Shown: positions 46,925-55,999, counted from the first letter of the stretch. The stretch is DNA of 64,000 nucleotides from Ruminococcus sp. (GCA_017457955.1 JAFTGL010000004.1:1-64000); one strand, 5' to 3'. Notes: generated by a model from the letters alone, not told the origin. Numbers and translations: made by a program.

Positions 46925-47410
46925 ATGCAAGATAAAATTGTGATAAAAGGTGCGAAAAAGCACAATCTGAAAAATGTTGATTTAGAGATCCCGCGCGACA
47001 AGCTGGTCGTGCTGACGGGCTTATCCGGCTCAGGCAAAAGCTCCCTCGCCTTCGATACCATCTACGCCGAGGGTCAGCGCCGCTATGTTGAGAGCCTGTC
47101 GTCCTACGCGAGGATGTTCCTCGGACAGATGAAAAAGCCCGAGGTGGATTCGATCGACGGTCTGTCGCCCGCGATCTCCATCGACCAGAAAACGACGTCC
47201 AAAAACCCGCGTTCCACGGTCGGCACGGTCACGGAGATCTACGACTATTTCCGACTGCTCTACGCGCGTATCGGTATTCCGCACTGTCCCAAGTGCGGAC
47301 GCGAAATCAGCCAGCAGACTGTCGACCAGATCGCCGACAGCATTTTGTCGATGCCCGAGGGTACGAAGATACAAGTCCTCGCGCCGATGATCCGCGGCAA
47401 AAAGGGCTAG
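46925..47410 (+). pseudogene. uvrA: uvrA, 5' part ending at an in-frame amber codon
   Basis: The reading frame of excinuclease subunit A begins at the ATG at 46925 ([20 protein letters not shown], Walker [32 protein letters not shown]). At 47408-47410 the frame reads KKG-TAG-HKGVFDSARKSGF. Homologues have a Glu there (KKGEHK), so a single GAG to TAG change explains the stop. The frame is otherwise intact through 49747 (940 codons). Termination here gives a 161-residue fragment with one nucleotide-binding motif and no zinc-finger or second ATPase domain, which should be inactive. Confidence 0.85.
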
Positions 47411-47473
47411 CATAAGGGCGTCTTTGATTCCGCCCGCAAATCGGGCTTTGCCCGCGTCAGAGCCGACGGTATC

Positions 47474-49747
47474 ATGTACGATCTGAGCGAGGATATAGTT
47501 CTTGAAAAGAATAAAAAGCACAGTATCGAGATCGTTGTCGACCGTCTGGTGATCAAGGAGAGCATCCGTTCCCGCCTGTCCGACAGCCTTGAGACCGCGT
47601 CGAAATTAGCTGACGGCTTGGTGCTCATCAGCGTCGTGGACGGCGAGGATATCCTCTACTCCCAGAACTACGCCTGTCCCGAGCATGGGATCAGCGTCAA
47701 CGAGCTTGCACCGCGCATGTTCTCGTTCAACAATCCGTTCGGCGCGTGCCCGAAGTGTACGGGCTTAGGCGTGTTCCTGCGCGTCGATCCCGCGCTGATC
47801 ATCCCCGATCCGGGCAAGACGATCTCTCAGGGCGGTATCAAAGGCTCCGGCTGGGCGATGGAGGGCAATACGATCGCCCAGATGTACATGGACGGTCTGT
47901 CCGAAAAATACGGCTTTGATTACTTTACGCCGATCAAGGATCTGCCTAAGAAGGCTGTCGACGCGATCCTCTACGGCACGAAGGGGGAGAAGCTCCACCT
48001 GATCCGCCGCACGCCGTTCAATCAGAGCGAAATGTACCGCGAGTTCGAGGGTATTATCCCGAACCTTGAACGCCGCTTCAAAGATACGGGTTCACAGTGG
48101 ATCAAGGAAGAGATACAGAGCTTCATGACCGAGATCCCCTGTGACGAGTGTAACGGCAAGCGTCTGTCGCCGATCTCCTTAGCGGTGACGGTCGGCGGGA
48201 TGAACATTGCCGAGCTGTGCGACATGTCTGTCGTGAAGATCCTCGAATTTGTCGATACCATCCAGATCAGCGAGCGTGACCGCATGATCGCGGGAGAGGT
48301 GCTCAACGAGATCAAGTCCCGCCTGAACTTCCTCAAGTCGGTCGGACTCGGATATCTGACCTTATCCCGCGCTTCGGCGACTCTGTCGGGCGGCGAAAGC
48401 CAGCGTATCCGTCTCGCGACCCAGATCGGCTCCGCGCTGATGGGCGTATTATACATCCTTGACGAGCCGTCGATCGGTCTGCACCAGCGGGATAACGATA
48501 AGCTGTTAGGCACCCTCAAAAAGCTCCGTGATATCGGCAACACCGTCATCGTCGTTGAGCATGACGAGGACACCATGCGAGCCGCTGACTACATCGTCGA
48601 TATCGGTCCGGGCGCGGGCGTTCACGGCGGCGAGATTGTTGCGACGGGCACCGTGAAGGATATCGAAGCGTGTGAAGGCTCCATGACGGGTCAGTACCTC
48701 AGCGGTAAGCGTTCAATCCCTCTTCCTGAGAGCAGGAGAAAGGGGAACGGCAAGTTCCTGACGATCAAGGGTGCTGAGCAGAATAATCTGAAAAACATCA
48801 ACGTTAAAATTCCTTTAGGGAAATTTGTTTGCGTGACCGGCGTTTCCGGCTCAGGCAAAAGCTCCCTGATTAACGAAATCTTATACAAGCACCTCGCCCG
48901 CGAGCTCAACCGCGCGAAGTGCACGCCGGGCAAGTTTAAGTCCATCGAGGGGATCGACGCGCTGGACAAGGTCATCAACATCGACCAGAGTCCCATCGGC
49001 AAGACCCCGCGTTCGAACCCCGCGACCTACACCGGCGTATTCACTGACATCCGCAACCTCTACGCCTCCACCACCGACAGCAAAATGCGCGGCTATAACT
49101 CGTCCCGCTATTCCTTCAACGTCAAGGGCGGCAGGTGCGAAGCCTGTCAGGGCGACGGTATCATCAAGATCGAGATGCACTTTTTGCCCGATATCTACGT
49201 ACCCTGCGAGGTCTGTAAGGGCAAGCGCTACAACCGCGAGACCTTAGAGGTCAAGTACAAGGGCAAGTCGATCCACGACGTCCTCGAAATGACCGTGGAA
49301 GAAGGCTTGGAGTTCTTCAAGAACATCCCGAAGATCCAGCGCAAACTCCAGACGATCTATGACGTGGGCTTAGGCTACATCAAGATCGGTCAGCCCGCGA
49401 CGACCCTCTCTGGCGGTGAAGCCCAGCGCGTGAAGCTTTCTACGGAGCTTTCTAAGCGCGCGACAGGCAAGACGGTCTATATCCTTGACGAGCCGACCAC
49501 GGGTTTGCATATCGCCGACGTTCACCGTCTGGTCGAGGTATTGCACAAGCTGGTGGATTCGGGCAACACTGTCATCGTCATCGAACACAACCTCGAGCTG
49601 ATCAAAACCGCCGACCACATCATTGACCTCGGTCCCGAGGGCGGCGACATGGGCGGTACGGTGGTCGCCGAGGGTACTCCCGAAGAGATCGCCGCTTGTG
49701 AAGATTCCTTCACGGGTCAATATCTGAAACCGTTGTTAGAATCATAA
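47474..49747 (+). CDS. uvrA: uvrA, 3' part after the amber codon
   Basis: In the same frame as the 5' part, this 757-residue stretch holds the rest of UvrA: zinc-binding CPEHG and CPKCTGLGV, the first signature SGGESQRIRLATQIGS with ILDEPSIGLHQRD, the second Walker [18 protein letters not shown], the zinc module CEACQGDG and CEVCKGKRY, and the second signature LSGGEAQRVKL with ILDEPTTGLH. The first in-frame ATG after the amber codon is at 47474, without a good ribosome site. A restart product would lack the first Walker A and cannot be a full excinuclease subunit. Whether it is made is unknown. Confidence 0.8.
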   Translation: MYDLSEDIVLEKNKKHSIEIVVDRLVIKESIRSRLSDSLETASKLADGLVLISVVDGEDILYSQNYACPEHGISVNELAPRMFSFNNPFGACPKCTGLGVFLRVDPALIIPDPGKTISQGGIKGSGWAMEGNTIAQMYMDGLSEKYGFDYFTPIKDLPKKAVDAILYGTKGEKLHLIRRTPFNQSEMYREFEGIIPNLERRFKDTGSQWIKEEIQSFMTEIPCDECNGKRLSPISLAVTVGGMNIAELCDMSVVKILEFVDTIQISERDRMIAGEVLNEIKSRLNFLKSVGLGYLTLSRASATLSGGESQRIRLATQIGSALMGVLYILDEPSIGLHQRDNDKLLGTLKKLRDIGNTVIVVEHDEDTMRAADYIVDIGPGAGVHGGEIVATGTVKDIEACEGSMTGQYLSGKRSIPLPESRRKGNGKFLTIKGAEQNNLKNINVKIPLGKFVCVTGVSGSGKSSLINEILYKHLARELNRAKCTPGKFKSIEGIDALDKVINIDQSPIGKTPRSNPATYTGVFTDIRNLYASTTDSKMRGYNSSRYSFNVKGGRCEACQGDGIIKIEMHFLPDIYVPCEVCKGKRYNRETLEVKYKGKSIHDVLEMTVEEGLEFFKNIPKIQRKLQTIYDVGLGYIKIGQPATTLSGGEAQRVKLSTELSKRATGKTVYILDEPTTGLHIADVHRLVEVLHKLVDSGNTVIVIEHNLELIKTADHIIDLGPEGGDMGGTVVAEGTPEEIAACEDSFTGQYLKPLLES

Positions 49748-49780
49748 TCATATAAATCTACTTTTGAAAGGATGGTAGTT

Positions 49781-50332
49781 ATGTCAGTTTATAGCGGAGC
49801 AGCCGCGTTTGCTTCCATATTTTGGGTAATTTTCGCAATGATGGCTTCCGTGTCGTCTTATGTTTTAGTGGCGGCGGAACTGGTCGGAAATTGGTTCACC
49901 TTCAAGAAAATGCACATGCCCGGCTGGAAAGGGATCATTCCTTTTTACAACCTGTATGTGCTGTTTGAAAAACTGTGGGAAGTCAAAGAGTTCTGGCGTG
50001 TGATCATCTATCTCGGTGTGTATCTCGGCGCCTTTATCCTCGGCGATGTCCTCGCTGTCATCGGCGGGATCATGGCTGCCGGCATCGGCTACGGCGCGGC
50101 GTATGCTGTAAGCGTTATTATGACGATCCTCGGTATCCTGATGATCTTAGGCTCTCTGGTCTTTGTTGTTTTGGCGATCGTGAAAGAATATCAGCTCTAT
50201 AAGCGCATGGCGTTCGCGTTCGGTTTGAAGAGCGCGTGGGCATGGGGTCTGCTGTTCCTGCCGTATGTGTTCCTTCCGATCATCGGATTCAATAAGAAGA
50301 TCATTTACTACGGTCCGATGAGACAGGTATAG
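49781..50332 (+). CDS. DUF5684-like multi-helix membrane protein
   Basis: The 183-residue protein has four or five membrane helices and the family pattern AELVGNWFTFKKMHMPGWKG then IIPFYNLYVLFEKLW, with a C-terminal FLPIIGF. These proteins are widespread in gut Firmicutes, are sometimes fused to signal-peptidase domains, and have no known function. The ATG at 49781 has AAAGGA at a good distance; an ATG nine bases earlier overlaps that box. Confidence 0.7.
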   Translation: MSVYSGAAAFASIFWVIFAMMASVSSYVLVAAELVGNWFTFKKMHMPGWKGIIPFYNLYVLFEKLWEVKEFWRVIIYLGVYLGAFILGDVLAVIGGIMAAGIGYGAAYAVSVIMTILGILMILGSLVFVVLAIVKEYQLYKRMAFAFGLKSAWAWGLLFLPYVFLPIIGFNKKIIYYGPMRQV

Positions 50333-50390
50333 ATTTTGCTTGAAAATCATTTGGTTTTTTGATAAAATAAACCCAAAGGGGATGAACACC

Positions 50391-50798
50391 ATGATAGACG
50401 CCAATATCCGTTTTCTCAGAAAGCAGGAAAACCTCAGTCAGGAGGAATTTGCCGAACGCTTTGGCGTATCGCGCCAGAGCGTGGCGAAGTGGGAGAGCGG
50501 CGAGAGCACTCCCGATCTGCAAAAATGTCGTGAGATCGCGGAGCATTATGAGCTGTCGATCGACACGCTGGTTTCCATGTCGCTCGAGGGCATGGATGTC
50601 AACGCGAACACCACCGAGGGCAAATATATCTTCGGTATGGTGAAGATGGACAAGGACGGTCAGGTGACGATCCCCGAGTATGCCCGCGAGGTGTTCGGGA
50701 TCAAGCCCGGCGACCGACTGATGGTGATGGGCGATACGGCAAAGGGCGGTATCGCGTTGGCGAAGATCTCCTTAGGAAATCTGTTCAAAAAGAAATAA
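50391..50798 (+). CDS. XRE helix-turn-helix regulator fused to an AbrB-like domain
   Basis: The 135-residue protein has an N-terminal XRE domain (IRFLRKQENLSQEEFAERFG, VSRQSVAKWESGESTPDL) and a C-terminal SpoVT/AbrB-type swapped-hairpin segment (MVKMDKDGQVTIPEYAREVF, GIKPGDRLMVMGD). Both halves can bind DNA. The ATG at 50391 follows AAAGGGG at a good spacing. Its targets are unknown; the downstream ABC transporter operon is a candidate. Confidence 0.82.
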   Translation: MIDANIRFLRKQENLSQEEFAERFGVSRQSVAKWESGESTPDLQKCREIAEHYELSIDTLVSMSLEGMDVNANTTEGKYIFGMVKMDKDGQVTIPEYAREVFGIKPGDRLMVMGDTAKGGIALAKISLGNLFKKK

Positions 50799-50812
50799 TA
50801 CATACACTGACA

Positions 50813-50844
50813 GGCAGTGCTGTTCCGATCGGAGCGGCGCTGCT
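50813..50844 (+). terminator. Long hairpin after the XRE-AbrB gene
   Basis: A 14-pair stem with several G-T pairs (GGCAGTGCTGTTCC with GGAGCGGCGCTGCT around GATC) is followed by ACTATTTT. The G-T pairs form only in the plus-strand RNA, so it acts as a plus-strand terminator if at all. Confidence 0.55.
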
Positions 50845-50938
50845 ACTATTTTGAACAAAATCGGTTAACTCGGGTTGGTAGAAATCCGGGTTCTTTTCAT
50901 GTATAATCTGACTTGTCAAAAGAAATGAGGGAGAAATT

Positions 50939-51676
50939 ATGGAAGCTATCAGAACCGAAAACTTAGTCAAAAAGTATAAGGACAAAACAGCGGTCAAAGG
51001 CTTGGATCTGACAGTTCATCAGGGCGAGCTGTACGCTCTCTTAGGCGTGAACGGCGCGGGCAAGTCCACCACCATCAAAATGCTGTCCTGCCTGACGCAG
51101 CCCACTTCGGGCGACGCTTTTGTGATGGGTCACAGCGTCGTCAAAGAAGCCGATCAGGTCAAGGCGATCATGAACGTGTCCCCGCAGGAGACCGCGGTCG
51201 CCGCGAAGCTGAGCGTGCGCGAGAACCTTGAATTCATCGCCCGTATCTACGGCTGTGATAAAAAGCAGGCGCGTGAAAAGACAGATCAGATCCTTGAAGA
51301 ATTCTCCATGCAGGAGATCGAAAAGAGCCGTGCCGCAACTTTATCCGGCGGCTGGCAGCGCAGGCTGAGCATCGCGATGGCGCTGATCACCCAGCCGCAG
51401 GTGCTGTTTCTTGACGAACCGACTTTGGGTCTCGACGTCCTCGCCCGTAGAGAATTGTGGAGCGTGATCGAAAAGCTCAAAGGCAAGATGACCATTATCC
51501 TGACGACGCATTACCTTGAAGAGGCTGAGAGCCTTTCCGACCGTATCGGCATCATGGCAAAGGGCGTACTGTGCGCCGAGGGAACTGCCGCAGAACTGAA
51601 AGCGAAAGCGGGTTGTGACGATTTTGAAGAAGCATTTATCAAACTGGCAGAGGAGGTGAATTCTAATATACGATAA
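50939..51676 (+). CDS. ABC transporter ATP-binding protein
   Basis: The 245-residue ATPase has Walker A LGVNGAGKSTTIKML, a Q-loop VSPQET, the signature LSGGWQRRLSIAMAL, Walker B VLFLDEPTLGLDVLARREL and the H-loop LTTHYLEEAE. It pairs with the ABC-2 type permease downstream to form an exporter, probably of a lipid, drug or peptide. The spacing to the permease is unusually long because a hairpin element lies between them. Confidence 0.92.
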   Translation: MEAIRTENLVKKYKDKTAVKGLDLTVHQGELYALLGVNGAGKSTTIKMLSCLTQPTSGDAFVMGHSVVKEADQVKAIMNVSPQETAVAAKLSVRENLEFIARIYGCDKKQAREKTDQILEEFSMQEIEKSRAATLSGGWQRRLSIAMALITQPQVLFLDEPTLGLDVLARRELWSVIEKLKGKMTIILTTHYLEEAESLSDRIGIMAKGVLCAEGTAAELKAKAGCDDFEEAFIKLAEEVNSNIR

Positions 51677-51702
51677 AAAGGAAGATCAAGATTTGTGAGG
51701 AT

Positions 51703-51778
51703 GATTTTTATGTAGCGCGACGAAGGACGAAGGTAGGCTGGCGCCTACCAAGGACGACAACAAAGCTACATGGAAATC
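51703..51778. repeat. Small nested-hairpin element between ABC subunit genes
   Basis: Outer arms GATTT...AAATC and ATGTAGC...GCTACAT enclose the core GGTAGGCTGGCGCCTACC (51732-51749). The core matches that of the 44635-44913 element, with C to T and G to A changes on opposite arms that keep the pairing. Confidence 0.75.
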
Positions 51779-51824
51779 AAACCGCAAAGATTATCGAGCT
51801 TTTGTCGGATATTAGAAATATAAA

Positions 51825-52568
51825 ATGAGAATGTTGACCTTTGCTTCACGCAATACAAAAGAAATCCTCCGCGATATCCTCACCCTGATCTTCGGTATCG
51901 CGTTCCCGATCGTCCTGCTGGTACTGCTGTCGATGATTAACAAGAGTATTCCGCAGGGCTACGGTCCCGATCTGTTCCAGATCGAAAAGCTCACGCCCGG
52001 TATCACCGTATTCGGACTGAGCTTTCTGTCTCTGTTCTCGTCCATGCTGATCGCAAAGGACAGAACGACCAGCTTTGTATTAAGACTGTTCACATCCCCT
52101 TTGAAGCCGTCCGACTTCATCTTGGGCTACACCCTGCCGATGATCCCGATGGCGATCATTCAGAGCGTGATCTGCTATCTTGCGGCGATGATCTTCGGTT
52201 TGGAATTTTCCGCGAATATCTTCTTAGCGGTTGCGGTGAATATCCCGATCGCTCTGGTATTCATCGCGCTGGGACTGCTGTTCGGCACCATCCTCAGTGA
52301 GAAGGCTGTCGGCGGCGTCTGCGGCGCTCTGCTGACCAACCTCTCCGCGTGGTTCTCCAACATCTGGTTCGATACTGCTATGGTAGGCGGCGCGTTCAAG
52401 AAGGTCGCTGACTGTCTGCCGTTCTCTCACGCGGTTGCCGCCGCGAGAGCCGCTGCCGCGGGCGACTATTCCGCCATCATGCCCGACCTGTGGTGGGTGA
52501 TCGGCTACGCTGTCGTATTGCTGGTTGCCGCGATCGCCGTGTTCTCGGTCAAATTAAAGAAGCACTAA
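51825..52568 (+). CDS. ABC-2 type transporter permease
   Basis: The 247-residue membrane protein has about six helices and the ABC-2 pattern (FASRNTKEILRDILTLIFGI, LSFLSLFSSMLIAKDRTTSF, RLFTSPLKPSDFILGY). It is the membrane partner of the ATPase at 50939. No strong ribosome site is seen before the ATG. The cargo cannot be read from sequence. Confidence 0.88.
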   Translation: MRMLTFASRNTKEILRDILTLIFGIAFPIVLLVLLSMINKSIPQGYGPDLFQIEKLTPGITVFGLSFLSLFSSMLIAKDRTTSFVLRLFTSPLKPSDFILGYTLPMIPMAIIQSVICYLAAMIFGLEFSANIFLAVAVNIPIALVFIALGLLFGTILSEKAVGGVCGALLTNLSAWFSNIWFDTAMVGGAFKKVADCLPFSHAVAAARAAAAGDYSAIMPDLWWVIGYAVVLLVAAIAVFSVKLKKH

Positions 52569-52580
52569 CAGATAAAGCAA

Positions 52581-52617
52581 AACGCTGAACGGAAAATCCG
52601 CTCAGCGTTGCTTTTTG
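52581..52617 (+). terminator. Terminator of the ABC transporter operon
   Basis: AACGCTGA pairs with TCAGCGTT, with an inner GCGGAT-like helix, then GCTTTTTG. Confidence 0.75.
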
Positions 52618-52657
52618 CCGGTAGTGCGATAAATCGGGATTTGACGAGGTGATATAA

Positions 52658-53020
52658 ATGACCATCCAAACCGTTGAGAAGAACAACATCATGTGTGCTG
52701 TTATAAACAGCGATGAAAAGGTATTTGTAGATGCACAGTCTGCACTTGATGTGCTTATGACTGCAAAGTATGATGCAGGCACAAAGAATATCGTAATTGA
52801 CAAAAGACTGATCGTTGAGGACTTTTTCATCCTCAGCACTGGCCTTGCAGGTGAGATTCTGCAAAAGTACACCAACTATGGCGGGCGTATTGCAATTTAT
52901 GGTGATTACTCTCGCTATACCAGTAAACCTCTCAAGGATTTTATCTATGAGAGCAACAAAGGCAAGAGTGTGTTTTTTGTTTCCACCAAGGAAGAAGCAA
53001 TCGAAATGCTGACGCGCTAA
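52658..53020 (+). CDS. DUF4180 domain protein
   Basis: The 120-residue cytoplasmic protein matches the DUF4180 pattern (QSALDVLMTAKYDAGTKNIV, IDKRLIVEDFFILSTGLAGE, ILQKYTNYGGRIAIYGDYSR). Such proteins are often near regulators but have no known activity. GAGGTG precedes the ATG. Base composition is AT-richer than the neighbours to the left, and the same holds to about 55250, which suggests transfer. Confidence 0.8.
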   Translation: MTIQTVEKNNIMCAVINSDEKVFVDAQSALDVLMTAKYDAGTKNIVIDKRLIVEDFFILSTGLAGEILQKYTNYGGRIAIYGDYSRYTSKPLKDFIYESNKGKSVFFVSTKEEAIEMLTR

Positions 53021-53162
53021 ATTCCGATTTGTTGAGCAGTTCGGAAAACTTGAAGTTATGGGGAAGAAATGTAAAATGCTAAAAGATAGGATTAGTTTAG
53101 AAAGTGTCTTTGGTGAAAAATGTAACACAGAGCATTTCCACTGATTTTTGTCTATAATTTGA

Positions 53163-53205
53163 GACCGCTGACTACTCTGCGAAAAAATAGTCAGCGGTCT
53201 TTCTC
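53163..53205. terminator. Terminator between convergent DUF4180 and MATE genes
   Basis: GACCGCTGACTA pairs with TAGTCAGCGGTC and is followed by TTTCTC. Confidence 0.8.
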
Positions 53206-53217
53206 ATGTATCCAGTA

Positions 53218-54597
53218 TTAGGAAATGTATTTATCTACTGGTTGCTCCCTTGTCAGCTTTTTCAAATACGGTACAATCAGAACTGCGGAAACAACCAAAG
53301 CCAGCATATCTGCCAGCGGTGTTGCCCATGCAATACCACTGATTCCGGCAATGCCATTAAACAGTAGCATCATCGGAATGTCCAGACCGCCTTTTCGCAG
53401 CAGAGAGAGGATCAAAGGCTGAACCTTTTGTCCTGTTGCCTGAAAGATGGTGATAGCAAGGAAATTTAATGCTGTGGTAGGACAGGCGAGGCAGACGATC
53501 CGCAGGAAGGTTCGTCCGTATTCTACGGTTGCTGCATCATTGATAAAGCAACGGGTAATAGGGGTTGCGCCAAAGAACATAAGTGCCATACCAGCAAAAG
53601 CGATCACCAAACAGTCGATCAGCAGCACTTTTAGAGCCGACAGCATTCGTTTTCGATTTCCGGAACTGTAATTATAACCAATCAATGGCAGTGTGCCTTG
53701 TGTCATACCTTGGGCGATAGCGAAGGCCATCAAGTCGATTTTCTTGGCAATGCCCATGCCTGCTACTGCTTCATTAGAGTAGCTGGAAATCATCTTGTTC
53801 AATGTCAGATTAGAGAGGGTGCTCATCAGAGTCATCACAAAGCTGGGCAGACCAACGGCCAGCACCTCCGCCGGGATGCTATGTCGCAAGGTAAAGTATT
53901 TGGGAGATGGTGTGATGGTGCTTGTTTTTCTGATTTTGAACAGAAAAACGAAGAAATAAATGGTTGCAGCAACATTGGACAACATGGTGGCAATGGCTGC
54001 ACCCGCAATCTCCATTTTGAATACAAAAATAAAAATTGGGTCGAGGATGATATTTAAGATACCGCCGAATGCAACACCGAAACTGGCTTGCCCGGAGTAG
54101 CCCTCCGAACGAACGAGATGAGCAAGCTCGGCATTCAATACAGTAGGAACTGCGCCAACGCCAATCGTCCAGAAAATATAGGATGCGCAATATTCGGATG
54201 TGTCCGCATTCGTCCCCAGAATTGGCAACAGAGTGTCCTTCATCCATACCAAGGCAACGCCAAAGCAGAAGGACACTGCAGTGGCTGACCAGATACAAAA
54301 AGCAGAGGTGTACTTTGCTTTTTCACGATTTCCTGCACCAAGGCACCTGGAAATCATGCTGGCACCACCTATACCGAACAGGTTTGCAAAGGCTGTCAAA
54401 AACATAAACACCGGCATTGCAAGGGTGGCGGCAGCTACCTGATTCGGGTCGCCAAGCTGACCGATAAAAAAGGTATCCGCCATATTGTAAACCACAGTGA
54501 TCAGCTGGGCGATCACTGTAGGAATCGCCAACGAAATCACCGCTTTCCCTACCGGTGCAGAAGAAAATATCTGTTCTTTTTCCATACTTGTGCTCAT
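53218..54597 (-). CDS. MATE family multidrug efflux protein
   Basis: The 459-residue protein has about 12 helices and MATE motifs (SLAIPTVIAQLITVVYNMAD, FIGQLGDPNQVAAATLAMP, GIGGASMISRCLGAGNREKA). It should export cationic or aromatic drugs using an ion gradient. Its ATG overlaps the stop of the TetR gene (ATGA), so both are co-translated under the control of that repressor. Confidence 0.94.
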   Translation of the reverse strand: MSTSMEKEQIFSSAPVGKAVISLAIPTVIAQLITVVYNMADTFFIGQLGDPNQVAAATLAMPVFMFLTAFANLFGIGGASMISRCLGAGNREKAKYTSAFCIWSATAVSFCFGVALVWMKDTLLPILGTNADTSEYCASYIFWTIGVGAVPTVLNAELAHLVRSEGYSGQASFGVAFGGILNIILDPIFIFVFKMEIAGAAIATMLSNVAATIYFFVFLFKIRKTSTITPSPKYFTLRHSIPAEVLAVGLPSFVMTLMSTLSNLTLNKMISSYSNEAVAGMGIAKKIDLMAFAIAQGMTQGTLPLIGYNYSSGNRKRMLSALKVLLIDCLVIAFAGMALMFFGATPITRCFINDAATVEYGRTFLRIVCLACPTTALNFLAITIFQATGQKVQPLILSLLRKGGLDIPMMLLFNGIAGISGIAWATPLADMLALVVSAVLIVPYLKKLTREQPVDKYIS

Positions 54598-55175
54598 ACC
54601 CGCTTCCTGTTTTCTGCCTGTTCCAAGCCATCAATATAACACTGAATTGCCGTTTGAAAACTGTCATCCACAGTGGCCGGAAGATGGGAGAAGAAACCGA
54701 CATCTTCTTGAGATACAAAGCCGTGGACAATCCCACGAAGCACTCGCTGCCAGTGGATTTTTTCTGTTTCTGTAAAAGATGTGTTTTCCAATACATTCAG
54801 AAACGGCTCTACGATGCATTGTTGAATCTCGCTGATTTGTTCTCCGCAGGCCACAGCAGTATTCGTAATCAAATGATAAAGCTGTCGATGTTCTTTTGCA
54901 AACCGTCGATAGGCGTTTGCAAGAGCCATAATCGCAGCTGTGCCTGTTTTTCCTTCAACAGCATTCATTTCTGTTTCTCGCTGCATTTGCAATGCATAAG
55001 TACATACTTCTATCATCAGGGTTTCCATACTCTGCACATGGTTATAAAGTGATGCAGTTTTGATGTTCAAACTGTCTGCTAATGCTCGCATGGAAAAATC
55101 GCTGGTGCCGGACTGCTCGATCAATGCAGCAGCCGCTTTAACCACCTTTTCCTTCGATAATCCGTTTCGTGGCAT
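54594..55175 (-). CDS. TetR family repressor of the MATE gene
   Basis: The 193-residue protein has an N-terminal TetR helix-turn-helix (KEKVVKAAAALIEQSGTSDF, SMRALADSLNIKTASLYNHV) and a TetR C-terminal-type ligand domain (AYRRFAKEHRQLYHLI). The ATG at 55175 follows GAGAGGGG. Two palindromes upstream are likely operators. The upstream frame extension has no supporting start. Confidence 0.92.
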   Translation of the reverse strand: MPRNGLSKEKVVKAAAALIEQSGTSDFSMRALADSLNIKTASLYNHVQSMETLMIEVCTYALQMQRETEMNAVEGKTGTAAIMALANAYRRFAKEHRQLYHLITNTAVACGEQISEIQQCIVEPFLNVLENTSFTETEKIHWQRVLRGIVHGFVSQEDVGFFSHLPATVDDSFQTAIQCYIDGLEQAENRKRV

Positions 55176-55195
55176 AAAATTTCCCCTCTCGCATA

Positions 55196-55235
55196 AACTA
55201 ATGCTATTAGTTATATTATATGCTAATGGCGTTAG
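55196..55235. promoter_or_regulatory. TetR operator region
   Basis: A perfect palindrome AACTAATGCTATTAGTT (55196-55212) and a related site CTAATGGCGTTAG (55223-55235) lie 21-60 bases upstream of the tetR start, flanking a TATATTATA stretch that could be a -10 region. Confidence 0.75.
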
Positions 55236-55337
55236 TTTGTCAATGTAAGCGAACGAAGATGTGACTTTTATAATCCAAAGTACTATGTAAACCATTCCAA
55301 CAAATTCTGATTTATGTGAATAAGTAGTTAAAAGAGT

Positions 55338-55781
55338 ATGCAACACATGATACAGGTTTGCTCTTTGGAGCATATTAGACAATACGGCGAGATCTACGCA
55401 AAGGCTTTTTCCGGTGAGCCGTGGAATGATAACTGGAAAGCCGAGGACGCTCAGATACATGTCAGAGAGATAATGGAATCGAAGCAGTCATACGGCTTAG
55501 AATACCTGATCGACGGCGAAGTCGTCGGATTTATCCTCGGCAGCTCGATGCTGTTCCATTACGGACGAACATTCGAGATAAACGATCTCGCTGTTCACCC
55601 CGATCATCAAGGTCAAGGAATCGCCAAAAAACTGCTCACAGAATGTATATCAGAAATGAAACGGCGAGGGATTGCAGGTGTTCATCTGATCACACAGCAC
55701 GACGGTTTCCTGCCCGAGTTTTATGAGCGTTACGGCTTCAAGAGAGAATCCGAGGTCATGCTGATGGGAATGGAATTGTAA
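55338..55781 (+). CDS. GNAT family N-acetyltransferase
   Basis: The 147-residue protein has the acetyl-CoA binding motif LAVHPDHQGQGIAKKLL and the C-terminal FYERYGFKRESEVMLMGME. GNAT enzymes acetylate amines on small molecules, peptides or antibiotics; the substrate is not predictable. The ATG at 55338 has only a weak upstream site; an ATG three codons later is an alternative start. Confidence 0.88.
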   Translation: MQHMIQVCSLEHIRQYGEIYAKAFSGEPWNDNWKAEDAQIHVREIMESKQSYGLEYLIDGEVVGFILGSSMLFHYGRTFEINDLAVHPDHQGQGIAKKLLTECISEMKRRGIAGVHLITQHDGFLPEFYERYGFKRESEVMLMGMEL

Positions 55782-55819
55782 TTGCATAATTAAAGTAATA
55801 TAAAAATGGAGGTAATCAA

Positions 55820-55865
55820 AGTTCCCCTTATGGTAGATTGAACTACTATAAGGGGATTCTTTACA
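55820..55865 (+). terminator. Terminator after the GNAT gene
   Basis: TCCCCTTAT pairs with ATAAGGGGA, with an inner TAG/CTA stem, followed by TTCTTT. Confidence 0.7.
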
Positions 55866-55889
55866 AATGAGTATCGAAAGATAATGCAT

Positions 55890-55999
55890 TTATTCTTTTA
55901 TATACTCTCTCAGCCCGCCGCAGATCAATCGGGTGGCGGTGGCGATCAGATCCTCCAGCGGCATCTTCTTGTCGCCCTTCACACACTGGCGGTATCTTC
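55890..55999 (-). pseudogene. 3' remnant of a TetR/AcrR-type regulator gene
   Basis: On the minus strand, the frame ending at the TAA (55892-55890) reads RYRQCVKGDKKMPLEDLIAT followed by ATRLICGGLREYIKE. This is the usual C-terminal helix of TetR/AcrR regulators. Nothing upstream continues the protein: the next bases are the HxlR promoter region. It has no start codon of its own and is a decayed fragment. Confidence 0.55.

Noticed and set aside
46925-49747. General reassignment of TAG as a sense codon
   Set aside because: Several genes in the window end with TAG at the expected place, including the recombinase and hydF.
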